Of a stretch of 64,000 bases of DNA, positions 1-12,700 are shown one piece after another. The DNA is from Neodiprion pinetum (Eukaryota; Arthropoda; Insecta; Hymenoptera; Diprionidae): NCBI RefSeq assembly GCF_021155775.2, contig NC_060233.1:18796537-18860536 (forward strand), in the 5' to 3' direction. The position numbers and the translations under genes were made by a program. Below the pieces are notes generated by a model, which was not told the origin of the DNA, made no database searches, and worked only from the letters and a program-made list of their open reading frames with translations. How positions within the stretch are numbered: position 1 is the first letter of the stretch; every line of letters starts with the position of its first letter.

Positions 1-398
1 TTTTGACGGCTGTGAACAGCTGCGGACTAATGCAGGGTTGCCAGACTCTCGATATCTCAAGACGCCGAAAGCTGTCGAGCAAGTAGCCAATCCAAAGATT
101 TCTCAAAGGCGCCAAAAGTCGCCGTGGAAGATTCGTATGTAGCCAGAAACAGTATACTTCCGCGTGAGTTGACTGATCTTTTAAAATCGAAATCTTTGAA
201 ATGACTAACTAGTCTCGAATACCTTGTAATCCATACAAATTTATTAGGAAGCTAGAAAGTATGGATAATAAAGTAGCTGTTTGTCATAGAATTACTTTGG
301 ATTGTTCTACACTTGCTCGTTTAGTATCACATTATGAGTATATTTGGTCTACAACGTACGCGACTCATCCCATTTTCTTTCTATTCCAAGAATTCAAA

Positions 399-851
399 TT
401 ATTTCCGAAAAATTTCGAACATTTCGCTGAGGTCAGTCTCGTTATGTTTGTTTTTCGAATTCATCGAAGTTTCAGTTTCGGATGCATACACATGTAGGAC
501 GAGTTGAATCTGTTGATCATTGCAGTTGTTGGCTTGAATGATTTGCAGCACTTTCCGAACACTGAAATGCAGCGGTATTCGTAGAAGAGCTTCGAGCATG
601 GAAATTTCCATTTTATTGCAAATTCGAGTATTAATAAACGTCAGTGCTAAGCAAGTTCTCTTTACCACTGCATTGCTAGTCGAAATGACCAACATCATTA
701 ACACAAGAAAGAAAAGAACAAAAACGAGTAAGGTAGCCAAAAATCGCCATCTCGCCAAATAAAAAAAAATTGACGCCGAAACAGCAGCCGTGATAACCAA
801 TTTTGCGATGAGTAGCCAAATTTGCAAACCCTTTACTAGAGTCTCTATCAT
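399..851 (-). CDS. Hypothetical ORF with hydrophobic segments, 150 aa
   Basis: The longest ORF in the first 4 kb starts at an ATG. Its N-terminal half has two strongly hydrophobic stretches (about residues 10-30 and 38-58), consistent with membrane segments. The C-terminal half is polar and ends without a recognisable motif. I do not recognise the family. A fragment of an insect multi-pass receptor is conceivable, but the C-terminal signature of such receptors is not visible. No neighbouring exon was convincingly identified on either side. It may be a relic or a chance ORF. Confidence 0.25.
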   Translation of the reverse strand: MIETLVKGLQIWLLIAKLVITAAVSASIFFYLARWRFLATLLVFVLFFLVLMMLVISTSNAVVKRTCLALTFINTRICNKMEISMLEALLRIPLHFSVRKVLQIIQANNCNDQQIQLVLHVYASETETSMNSKNKHNETDLSEMFEIFRK

Positions 852-1010
852 GGTCTTATTGTAACATCCGAACGGAACATATGTTTTATCGATTATTATT
901 ATTATTATACGTCACTTTTATCAACTAACCGAACTCAGCCACCTGAACTCACCACTGCACGTATACTAAAAAACTGTACGCGTTTTGTCCCCGTTTTTTA
1001 GTTCCTCTAC

Positions 1011-1088
1011 GTGGCGCTAGTAGACTTCTGACACGCTCGCTGCCCTCGCTGACCGCGCGCGAGCTTGTCAGACAACTACTAGCGCCAC
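1011..1088. repeat. Short inverted repeat (hairpin)
   Basis: GTGGCGCTAGTAG at 1011-1023 is matched in inverse orientation by CTACTAGCGCCAC at 1076-1088. The intervening loop is GC-rich (CTCGCTG and GCGCGCGAG words). No coding function is visible. Confidence 0.6.
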
Positions 1089-1464
1089 TAGTGGTGGAGA
1101 TTAGCGACAGAATCGCGGGACATTTTGCGAACCACTTTTAGCAGCGTGTGTCAGAGGGCTGACCGAACTCGAAGGACGAGAATCTTGTAACCAGAAGGTA
1201 TCAAAACAACTGTCTAATTATTTGAAATATCCCTAGATGAAAATAACTATGAAATTCACTAACCAGAGCCTAGAGCCATGTTACGAGATCTTCGGACTAC
1301 AAGAAGTTATAATATTATTATACACTATTTTATATTATTATTATATTAACACCATAATTAACCGACACCATTATATCCAATTATTATACAACACTCAACA
1401 ATGCCATTCGCGCATTCGGAGCTAAGAGCTCCATATAGCCTGGAGAATAGAGGACTGTAAAACC

Positions 1465-1767
1465 CATAGACTTATAAAGATAGACTGAGCGCTCCTATAA
1501 GAGGCACTGACAATTACATATGAAGGACAGAGATATACCGGGAATACTGCTTTCTCTTTTCAATCGGCGTCATGGTGGCATACAACGGAGCAGTGGAAGT
1601 GGAACAGCAACAGATATAGGCGCATAATTTCGCCTCATTCTCCTCTACCGCCTCGATGCCCGCCACAAATATCGTCAGAGAGAGAAAGGAGTACTCCCGA
1701 CATATTTCTGTCCTTTAAATGTTTGCTTCAAGCGGCTCATAAGAGCGCTCAGTTTATCTTTATAATG
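1465..1767. mobile_element. Small TIR element, family A, copy 1 (about 300 bp)
   Basis: The element starts CATAGACTTATAAAGATAGA and ends in the inverse of this, slightly eroded at the right tip. The next inner motif on both sides is GAGCGCTC. The whole sequence recurs in the opposite orientation at 41075-41382. The left flank GTAAAACC resembles the right flank (G)TAAAGC, fitting an 8-bp target duplication as seen exactly at the second copy. No ORF is present, so it is non-autonomous. Confidence 0.8.
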
Positions 1768-1771
1768 TAAA

Positions 1772-4729
1772 GCTATATGCACTGCTGCAATGATCCATAA
1801 AACCAGTGACTGCGAAACCTTCAAAATCGTAAAAATCAATTATCTAGCATGAATTATAAACTTTTCTCCGTAACACCGTATTGTAGGCAACACATACAAG
1901 CGTTCGGAGGTAATGTAGATCTTCAATATGGAACCATACAGAACTCTACCTGGAGAACATATTAGGAAGCTTAATGACAAAACGATTGTAGGTAAATCAA
2001 CTTACCGGATGATTCTGTAAGGCGAAACAGCCAAACAGAATTACAATTATTGTATAAATACAATAACAATAGATCCTTCAAGATGAACAAAGCTTATAAT
2101 AGTTCTTAGCTGGAACGTACGAAAACATATCCCTAGCTCCTTACAAGTATTGCCCGATACCAAGGAATAAACTCAAAGATGTACACGTGGCAACGCCCAG
2201 TAACAGGCAACCAACAAACATAAGAACAACGCGCAATACCTTTCAAGCCGTTCCATATCAATATCACAATTAACAATTACCGAAGGGAATCATACGAAAA
2301 ATATATACGTAAACTTATTCCAAAACTACGAACTATCACATCCTTAAATACCCTAATTCTGTTAAGATTGTTACAACACGAACTCCTAAGAGTATTCGCA
2401 GCAGCGCAATCATAGTATTAGCTTTAATACCAAATGAATAGCAAGTATGTCCCATAAACAACTACTATTGTACTCCAGGTGAATAATGATAATAATTAAT
2501 TATAACATATACGCAATTCCATATATTTACACGCTGTCAAACTAGCCAAATAATAAGTATCCAATATGGTAATCTTAATATATAGACTTTGTAACGAAGA
2601 GGATAGTAAGAACATTTAGGAAGTAAACTACAACTAGAACTCAGCGCATCATAACCTCGCCGCGACATATGACACCATCACGAAACATGGGTCACCTCTA
2701 TCACACGTGCATTGTGATCACCATATTAGGAAATAGCAGTTACAATTGGTCCAGGTCTTAACGTCTGCGGAAAGGGGGGAGGAAGCACTGTAGCCAGGGG
2801 GGGCCTGCTGCCCCCGGCACCAAATCTCACACTGTAATGATTCTTTATGATTTTCTATCAGTAATTATAATATTGTAAGCGGGTCGTACCTAAAGTTAAA
2901 ATAGCCACCTCGTTTTATTCATTATTGAACTACATACACTACAGAACAATAAAAAGGTAAACTTATCTTTCTAACATGGGCGCGTCCGATTGTAAAATCG
3001 AAAAGAAAGCTAATAGTCGTAACAAAAGATATAGCAGGCACAAAAAATAGAAGGACAGAATAAATTAATAAATAAATTTACAGTGGCCGATCCATGTATG
3101 ACTAAAATCTAAAGACAAAAAAACGGCCGGGCTTAAGGTTATAAAAGATAAAATGAGCCAATAGGCGTCACAAAAGAGAATTAAAAGGAGCGGAACCAAA
3201 AAAAAAGAAACGAAATAAATATGTATAAATAATAAGAGGGACAAAACAAAACAACACAGAGCTACTGGGAACCCCGGGGTCTTCTTTGTGGGCCAGGTTC
3301 CTTCTTCTTGCTCACGAAGATCTCCTGTCCTCCAGACTACTCGGCAACGGGATAATCAGTTTGTGTGAAATATATAAGAAATGGTGCGGTCCTTTCGGAT
3401 AGGTGACCGACTAATCGTCTTTTGGCTCGCTTGGTCTCAGCAGCTCCGTACATGCGGATTTTGAATTTTCGTGTACTGGCAATCCTGGCCAGCCTCACGT
3501 GACCAAATCTAGCCCGATATCTCGCACAACACGGATAGGAAGCTAATGGTGCAACAACTCTACACCTACACTACCACACCAAAACGGTGTTATACCGTGT
3601 ATAAAAAGCTCGCAATACAGTAATAGCTAAGAGCAAAGATCACGGGCGAACATGCGACGAGGATATCGTGCCCTAGTTTTAATACCTAGAATAAGGGGGA
3701 AGGTGCGCAGTAGTTTTACAAAAAATGTGTATGTGTCAGCTCCGACACACGACTGGAGTTTACTCGTTACGAACGATAATTATGATATATATCGAATAGA
3801 AAAAAATTGTAAATGAACGCATCTTCCAAAATGATAAGAGAAACAAACATATATCTCTAATTATTCGGATTATTTATATTACTTCAATAAAATCTTAGTA
3901 CATAAAAATACACGTATCAATGCATAGAAGTACAAGAAAACTTTAAAATCAAAACATTAAAAGTTGATGGTTAGGTTGCTGTTTGTGTACGTTGTATCGA
4001 TACAATAAATGCTACTATAATACGCAGGCACACAACACACACGTACAAACATACGCACACATTTAACTCTCAGACCAGAGGTAGTGAACTATACAGTCAG
4101 ACTACGAAGCATCGCACAAAGAGGGAGGCTCCGAGTATAGGATACGCTGTGTAATGTATTCCATCTTCTTTTGTACGTTCAATCCTACAGATATATATGT
4201 TTGTCTCTTTCTACTTAACACCTCAAGTTTTCGTGTTACACTTGATTTGACTCCTCATATAATTTCCGTACCGGGCCCTATAACTCAAATCGTTTCTTGA
4301 GAAGTAAACTCCAAAAATTAAAGCGGGGGATCGTTTTGCGCAGCAATCGATCCCCATAAGAACGGCGACCGATCATCGGATCGTCCTCTTGGTTTCCACC
4401 ACTAGATTCGGTATCTCGTCCTCGGTACAATCTCGCGGTAAAATCCTTTTGCCTTTTGCCGCCAAACTTTTTCTACGAAGTTACTCTGACTAAACTCCAG
4501 CGAGCTTCCCGCTCCATTTTGTTAAACTAATTTAAAATGTAACACTAGGAACCTCGTTGTTTGGGACTAGAAATCTGAAACTACAAAATAAATCCAAGTT
4601 AATCAAAGTATCCAAATATATCCAAATCAGTCATTCCATCAAACTCTCTCACCAATCTGCGCTGCAATTCATCATATCCAGATTACTTTCCAAAGGTAAG
4701 TCAATTTAAATCTTTTATCTAACGATTAC
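1772..4729. other. No gene recognised (non-coding or unassigned)
   Basis: About 3 kb of AT-rich sequence without a convincing gene. It contains G- and C-runs near 2775-2815 and the possible coding relic at 3337-3570, listed separately. I see nothing else I can support. Confidence 0.5.
3337..3570 (-). pseudogene. Possible coding relic, about 75 codons open
   Basis: A - strand frame is open from about 3570 to a TAG at 3337-3339. It is rich in Arg, Lys and Ala in the middle and ends in an aromatic stretch. There is an internal ATG at 3453 but none near the start of the open frame. The composition looks coding-like, but I recognise no family. It could be the 3' end of an exon or of an old element ORF. 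Confidence 0.2.
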
Positions 4730-4754
4730 TCTTTCCTCAGTTTGTTTGATTAGA

Positions 4755-5010
4755 GCGATAGAATAACCGTTGCCCGGGGTATTCAATACTTTATCGGTAA
4801 TTGGTGACCCAAACTACTGATGTGAGTCTAGCTGTAACCGTGCGATGATGCCAATGTCTAACACTTGGAAATTTTTACGAGGTACCGTACCGACGTCACA
4901 TTAGGCTGAAATTGCACGTGCAGCAACACTGATATATATATACACTGGATTGGATTAAGCGTGGTGCCGTCACGCCAATTGAACGGTAGCCATTTTGTAC
5001 AGATTCTTGT
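4755..5010 (+). repeat. Left inverted arm of the THAP element
   Basis: Matches the reverse complement of about 24820-25144 in at least seven blocks. It ends just before the TA microsatellite upstream of the THAP start codon. Confidence 0.75.
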
Positions 5011-5018
5011 CACTTTAG

Positions 5019-5052
5019 ATATATATATATATATATATACACGTGATATATG

Positions 5053-5099
<47 letters not shown>

Positions 5100-5109
5100 G
5101 TGATATATG

Positions 5110-5172
<63 letters not shown>

Positions 5173-5177
5173 ATATA
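5019..5177. repeat. (TA)n microsatellite with two CACGTGATATATGTATGTG interruptions
   Basis: Three long TA runs are separated by two near-identical copies of an ACACGTGATATATGTATGTG-type unit. This looks like replication-slippage duplication of a compound microsatellite. It lies 45 bp upstream of the THAP start codon, so its length may matter for that gene's promoter. Confidence 0.9.
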
Positions 5178-5221
5178 ATCGATTGCGATGGAAAATTACA
5201 GTAACAATTATTGAGGTAACA

Positions 5222-5540
5222 ATGAGTCCCTGCGTTTTTTGCAAAACAAAGCAATCAAAATATAGTGGGCGATCATTTCACAAGTGAGTATACAACGCTG
5301 AAGCGTTCTGCAAATGATAACTTGCAGAGGTTATGTCAGCATACGAAGTATTTACTAATTATATTTAACGAGTATTATAACGTACGAATCGGGTCAGTAA
5401 AAATTCACAATATTTGAATTATGAACCGATCTTATTATAATTGAAATTGAAAACTCGGGTATTATTGACTCAGGGATTAAATTATAATTCGATATGTAGA
5501 TTTCCCGTGAAAGATGTGTTGCGCCTTCAGCAGTGGTTGA
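5222..5540 (+). pseudogene. Tandem-THAP gene, 5' part (exon 1 and start of exon 2)
   Basis: Exon 1 is 5222-5283: ATG, then the THAP-type zinc ligands C4 and C7, then FHK at the end. It closes at a clean donor (CAA|GTGAGT). Exon 2 begins at 5500 after TGTAG; the join gives the FP motif that follows the Cys pair in THAP fingers, then a conserved Trp. At 5541 the exon is broken by the left end of the EnSpm element. The missing continuation is at 23454. Removing 5541-23453 (the element plus one copy of the GA target duplication) restores an open frame. The gene is therefore disrupted by insertion and not by point decay. Confidence 0.85.
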
Positions 5541-5960
5541 CCCTGGTTAAAATTCCATCAGAAACAGACAGAAGACGAATCCTGTCTGAATCGAGTGTGT
5601 TTTTGTCACGGTAATTTCAGACAGAAGCAGTTGGATATGCCCGTTCTTATACGCATCTATGTGCAACAGCAGACAGAATTCCTATCCACTCGTGTCCGAT
5701 TCTATACGCATTTTGCTATTAAATGGACAGAATTTTTATCCGCATCTACCGGTTTTCTATACGCAGACGTTGTCCACCTGGAATAACGCGCAGATGGATT
5801 CTATCGGTTTCTAATGTACCTCTATCAGCACTGGTTTAAATACGGTCCACAGATGCATTCTGTCCGCATCTATGCGCTGCTGATGAACTATTTCATTCCG
5901 TCTATTTCTATCAATGTATCTACCCTGGTGTTGCCCATGATCACGTACGTATTGAGAAAA
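5541..5960. repeat. Left TIR and subterminal repeats of the EnSpm element
   Basis: After the 25-bp terminal repeat come several imperfect copies, in both orientations, of short motifs built on CAGACAGAAT, TCTATCGG, TCTATACGCA and TCTGTCCGCATCTA. The right end holds the same kind of words. Clustered subterminal motifs of this type are the binding sites of accessory or transposase proteins in CACTA elements. Confidence 0.8.
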
Positions 5961-6183
5961 TAGCAGTACCTTTGGAATGACAAATCAACCCTGAATTACT
6001 TTTTTGGTTGAAAATCAAAGTTTTCATCCCGTCAGTATTCAGATCATGGACAAAATGTGATTTATTGTTTTCATACAGTAATGTTCATATATGCCTACTG
6101 CCCACGTCCGGCTGACTTGTTACTGCGCAGAGACAAAAAACTGAGTCGTTTTTGGTCTTTGCGCAGGAATGGGTTAATCCAAT

Positions 6184-6409
6184 CCCTACAAAAAATGTCG
6201 TATGAAGATATACGGTACTATCCCAATTTAGTATGGTTTTCGTATCCGTATTGTATGCGAACCTATCCGAATGTATCCGGTTCGTAGCGATTTGTATCTG
6301 GACCTATCGTAAACCTATACATTCCGATAGGTTCACATACAATGAGGATACAAAAACCATATTGAATTCGGATAGTACCTTATATCTTCATCCGACATTT
6401 TTTGTAGGG
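6184..6409. mobile_element. 226-bp hairpin MITE inside the EnSpm element
   Basis: Its termini are CCCTACAAAAAATGTCG and the inverse CGACATTTTTTGTAGGG. The inverted similarity continues inward through GAAGATATACGGTACTATCC. A possible AT dinucleotide duplication flanks it. There is no ORF. Confidence 0.75.
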
Positions 6410-6793
6410 ATGTGGGTAGGCATATCTGAACACTACTGCCCAGCATTTATACTAATATGCGCTATTATACATATACCAAAAACAAACTGCAAATCGATGT
6501 GAAATCAAACGTGTGACCTTGTCGTGATCGCGAGAAAGCTGAATATAGGTCCCACGGCAGGAGCAAGATCGATCACCCGATGACGTCTTTCATTTGTTTC
6601 AAGCCTGCAATATATTAACATCCACCTATGCACTGAAATAACATACATGTACATAATAAGCGGGAGTGAAGTATATACACCTAGAATGAGCCATACGTCG
6701 CAGAGATAATTTTTCTTTGAATTGTTTTTATTGCGAGAATACAAATATGACAAAATCATCCCGTGACTGTCTCTACGTGACTGACTCTCGCTC

Positions 6794-9700
6794 TTACTCG
6801 CTGAGTTCCTCATTCGGCGTGTGTTCCGCATCTAACAAGTATGTTGAAAAGCAGAAGTCTTCATAAGTGGCACGGTTTTCGTTTCCTACGAAGTTTACAT
6901 ATGTTAATCTGACGTTATAAACTGACAAACCTGTATTTTCTTCTTTATTGTCATGATCTTCAAGTATCCTAATAGGGGAGTTTCCGACATCGTCAGTAAT
7001 GTTGGAGTTGGTGCCTATATCATCCCCCGCGTCTGATTTCTGATCATCCTCTTCTAGAGACAGATATAAATAATCAATATCACAGAAGCGCCAATATATG
7101 TCTATATATGTATAATAAGAATATGGTTAGTGGTAAACTCAAATGTCAACTGTAGGAAAGTGGAGATGGTTCGTACAAATGTACAACACCGATGAAATCT
7201 CATGATTATACATGCTAAGGCGATATGTAGCGCTATGGTTAAATGTATTTAATTACGTGCACTCTATCATGATCAAGTTTTAATTTACCGGGTACACTTG
7301 ATGTCATCGATGATGTCGATGGCTTATCAGTCTTTTTCAGTTTGTTTAGGTCGGATATCTTCCTAGTGACGTAAAGGTTTACTTTTGATAATTCCATTTG
7401 CGTATTGAATTCAGAAGCCTTCTGTATGGCCAGTAAGCGGTGACGGTAGATATCTGTAAGAATTGGTTATATTGTGCGTAAGTTCGGAAAACGATTCGGA
7501 GGCGATTCAGTATATATGCCTGTCTGCGGGCCAAGAATGACGATATTACGAATACGCGAGCTGGCGTATAATCAGACTCATCATCATCGCGCTTGAATTG
7601 CGAAAAAGGATCACAAACAATGGTTTTGGGTAACAGATACTTAGATTGAATACGTATGCGCTATTATGCCAATAGGGTATTATCTCCGTTGTGGAATACA
7701 GGTATTCCTTACTGCATACTAACACAGTTACTTTTCCTACTCGGGTTTATCTCTGGGGATGTGTATGTATAGGCTTGATAATGTAGTCCAGATGATGAAA
7801 GACGTACCACTTATAGCGAGCATCTTTGTTTCATCCAATTTTGCTTTTGCCGGTTTGTCTTTGAATTTATTTGATTGTGTACCAGTGATACTGCTATTTT
7901 TCAGAACGTCGTATCCAAATACTGCTACGGCGATTTCCTTCACGAACATCTGATTCGACTTTGCCCTGTTGACGGCACCATTGTACGTACTATAGGGGAT
8001 CCATACGTTATGTCCCAAATGAATCTGTGAAATGGTATATGGTCGACAATTAATTCATGTAAATACATTACCATTGCCTCGTCAGTGTGCAAACTTACCT
8101 TGTCGTTTGAAATATGTCCAGGTGGTGGTGCATTACAACCTTCCAAGTTACGTATGACTCCGTCATATTGTTCCGACATAACTGTGGACACGTATATACT
8201 ACTCAGTGACTGATACTTATGATAATTCATTTCAGGTTTTGTTTCACGCTAAGGGGAAAATACCTCAAGATTCCAGTGACAAATTGATTATTTGGGATGA
8301 AATAGTTGAAATTAATGAATCAAACTCGAATTTATTTATTGCAATTGTAACCTAATTTTGAATAATTCCAATCATTCACTTGTTTTCGAACGATTCTCGA
8401 TAATTCACTTCAACTAGAGTAAATATCTTATTGTTTTTGTGATTTTTATTCGTATTTCTGATCAGTCAAATGAGTTCGTTTCATTTAATCCAATTGTTTG
8501 TGTGATTTTGTTTTTTCTTATTTGATTTATTTCTTCGAGAATAATTATCGATAATATACTCATTGGGGTGAATATCTGAATATTTCAATCTTTCTTTGGT
8601 ACTTTCTGTGTCTTCAAATGAGTTGACCTTATTTTTTTCAATTCAATTTCAATTTTCTTTCGGAGGTTCGATAATTCACGTACAGTTTTTTGATCTTGTT
8701 TAATTTTTTTTCTGTGTTAATTTTTATTATTTAATCAAGCCGCTGTAAATTCTCGTCAATTTATGGACCTATTCGTAATTCGAATCAACGAGTCACTTCC
8801 CCCTCGCGTTCAAACCAAGCAGCCGGTGGAGGGCATTCTTTGGATTACATGAAATCTGATCTGTGGTATCTTGAATATTGACAGCTATGAATGCGATGGT
8901 ATCATCATGTTTCAAACAATTATTTCCCGAGAAATAGCCGAGCTAAAGATACTATACTTCCAAAATTGTATAGAAATCTACTTTCTTTTTTTTCAACGCT
9001 TCATAAACTTTGAGCACAATAAAAACTGATAAGCCGTCGTGAAAAGTAGGAAAATGAAAGTGATTCTTGTTCTCGATTGTTAGATACTTGTGCAATAGAC
9101 GATCGACAGTTAGCTGATGCTTCTACAACCCGCCATATAAAAGGTAATGATTTCGGCAGGACTGACCATGTGCGGCCGCATATGTACCAATTTATAGTCG
9201 AAAAATAATGAAAACCTGCCTCTTCGAGACAGTTCAAATTGAACCGCTTTTAGCTTTCCTCCCACCAACATAGCTAAAAGCTGGTTTGAAAAACCCCTTT
9301 AACAAAATTCTCAATCAGAAAACGTAAGGTTATTGTATATTTCGAGCAATTTTCGTAGTTTCGCAAATTTGTTTTGCCACCGTGTCAGGATCCCCTCCCA
9401 CCTCCCCTTCACTGGGAAATGGAGCATAACCCAAAATACCCCAGGAATTTCCGGAAACCCCCACCGATCTCTATAGTAACGATTACTCTGGTAACCAATC
9501 ATCATAGTAACGATTACCATGGTACCCAATCATTATAGTAACGATTGCCATGGTAACCGTTACCATGGAAATCGGTTGCCACCATGGTAACGGTTACCAT
9601 GGCAACCAATCTCTATAGTAACAATTGTCATGGCCCAGCGTAAAACCTCCTACCCTCCCCGCCCCTCTGAGCGTAACGGGCCCAGCGTGACGGACGCAGC

Positions 9701-12700
9701 GTAACGCGCCTGGCGTGGCGTTACACGTGACGCCCCCCACCCCAGCCCCCCACCTTCAGTAAAGAAGGTTTTTCAAACAGTCAATAATAATCGTAGTGCT
9801 GTGTAGGCTTAAGAACATTTTGAACGATCAATTACATAATCTACAATCGATTTACACTGCCTACCTTGGTCTGCATATCTGTCAAATCAATTGTCAATGA
9901 ATAATGTATGCGTACCTTTGAATTCTTTGAAATACTGGATGACATCGCGCTGCAGTTCCATGTTCAGTGTTGTAAGTTCCTTCATCATTAAATTTTGACT
10001 GGCAATCGTAGTTTCATCTTTGGAACATTTCGCCTTTAGATTTTTAATCTGTTGCAAGAGGTCTGCATGACTAAGGTCATCACATCCCTGTAAAATTACC
10101 AATTCAATTACTATCATCACATATGTCATTCAGGTCCAATCCAACCATCAATTTCGTATGCATAACACAATTCAACAAAATATATATATATATATATATA
10201 TATATTTTTTTGATACGTCATTTGTTCGTTGCATCAGTCACGTAACTACATTGGAAAAGATTCACCAACTTGATTAACTACTGCGAGGTATACGTATGTA
10301 TGATAGTTTTTTTTCAATATCAATGTATAGTCTACACATGGACAAAACGACGTACAGATTTGTAAAAGAATTTGTCTTGGATCTTTCTTGAGCGAATTTC
10401 TGCTGTACAATTTTAGGATTGGAAAATTTTTCATACATCGCAATAATTCTCGAACAATTTTGTGAAAAAGATGCAAGTTCCAAATAAAGTTTAGCAATTT
10501 AACACACAGTATTGAATGTCAGTGATGTCTGTGAAAATAACTAATTTGAAATCACTATACAGACGGAATCATTATTCTGGGCTTCTTTCATATCATTACG
10601 CAGTCCGCAATGGAGCCCAAACTGCTCATCGGGAATATAACGGGTACCTAATAGAATTTCAGTTCGAAATATGCGATTGAACCAATTACCGAATTCATGT
10701 TTTTGCTGTCCAGGGTATTATCGGTCGTCTTTCGTGCCGCTGATGTATTACTGTCCTTCGCCGTCATACTACTGCTTCGATTTCCCTTCTTTTTAACAGC
10801 CTGCATTTTATAATTATGAAAATGAGCATTGATTCACCGTAACAATAAGTGTGTATGAGTTACTCTATATTTACAGACGAATCGGGCTTCTTTGCAGGTT
10901 TAACTATTTTTTCGACCATTGGTTTATCTAAGGCTTTGGGAGACTGAGCGGATTTTTTACCTACATCAAGACCACTATCCGGCTGCAAATAATGTACATA
11001 GCATATACAATTACATAATCAAACATGGCTTTCATTTGAAGCACTCACCGACTGCTTGTTTTTGCTAAGTTCTACATCGTCTGGTGTCATCGCATTAGGC
11101 TCCGTCAGAATAGAGCTTTGAGCCTCTCTCACTTTATCAGCCTACATATCGTAAATGTGAAAACGAGCATGTCATTTATCATCATAAAGTGCGTATGGGT
11201 TACTCTATAATATTTACCGATGAATTGGGCTTCTGTGGTTTGGTCATTTTCTCAGCCACTGGTTCACCGAAGGATTCGTGAGATCTTGTAGATTTTTTCC
11301 CTGAACCGCAGCCGTCTGCATCCTGTAAAACATACAAATATACAACGGCTGAACGGAATAGTGCATCGTGTGACAGTGTGGAGTAGGGTCGATTTCCGTC
11401 TAGTGTGTGAGGTTGGTAGTGCGCGCCGAAGGCGAGTGCTGCTTTCACACGAGCTGGCTATCGGCCAATCTACACGTGTTGTACATGCTATTTTTCATCA
11501 TTCCTGCAATAGGGGAAAATAGGATTTTAGTAACCTGTGTGGCGCGCGTAATGCAAGTGCCTCATTTTCGCCTGAGGGTAGGAATAAGGCACTTTACGCA
11601 CGCTACACGTACTTCGAAAATCATACTTTAGAAGCAGATGTTGCAAAAAATATGTAACGTTAGTTCTGCATCATTAGTGGGTTGAAATATTGAAAGACGT
11701 ACCTATATTTGATACAGCCTAACCTTGTCTATCAAAGACAAAAATTGGGGACAGGCCAGTGGGCCGAACTTGATCATTAAATCCATGAAGCTACTTTCAA
11801 AAAATTTACAATAGAAACAATTATTGATCGAGATTGAATTTCATATCTCATCTAAGAATCTCAATTGCAATAAGTTCCACTGATAAAGCATAGTGTGATG
11901 ACTTGTAACATTCGTGCTCAGAGATATATTCAAAACTGCAAAAAAAAAAAACAAATCTTCAAAGTAACCTACCGTAGCTTTTCGTTTAATCGGGCCACTT
12001 TTTTTCATATTCTTTTTATCATTGTGGACTTCACCAGGTTCGATATTCTCCTGATCATCTTCAATAGTGTTCACTTCATTTCCTACAGGTGTCATCGTAT
12101 CTTCTGCAACGTGTTTTTGTCGAAGTGCTTCTAATTTTTCATTCAACTTTAGTTTTATCTTCTGAGATTCATGACGCGATGGTGCCTTTATGAAATAAGC
12201 GTACAATCATGAAATCATTATCTATATGGGGTACTCCAGCCATAATCATCCAAGATTTGACTCGACGTTTTTTTATTATTCTTTTTTTATAATTTTACAC
12301 GATGTAGTTCTATATCGTGTACATCAAAGAAGCATCTATGAATTTTTTCAGATTCTTAGTTGGAACCGGTTTTTCAGGATAAATATTACAGACGTCGATT
12401 AATATACAACCTTCGATCTTCCTGCAACGAAGCACAGGTATTCTACGTCGAAAAACTCAACCTTTGACGCCTAGACCATCGTGGACCATATATTCACTCT
12501 TTCTACGACTTTACCTACAATTCAGATCAAAAAATCGTTTTCCAGTGCCCATAAATATTGGTGTTAGTGATCAGAGTCTACACTATGGCTTTTTCTGTTC
12601 GAAAATATCATATCTCATCCTACTGGGTTGCAAAAATTCATAAATTTTAATTTTTTTAATAATAAACTTTTTAAATCAGTATATTTCTAATAATAAACTT

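Noticed and set aside
399..851. Naming the ORF as a gustatory or odorant receptor
   Set aside because: Only hydrophobicity supports this. The expected C-terminal motif is absent.
4858..5287. Ile/Tyr-rich ORFs on both strands
   Set aside because: They are translations of the TA microsatellite.
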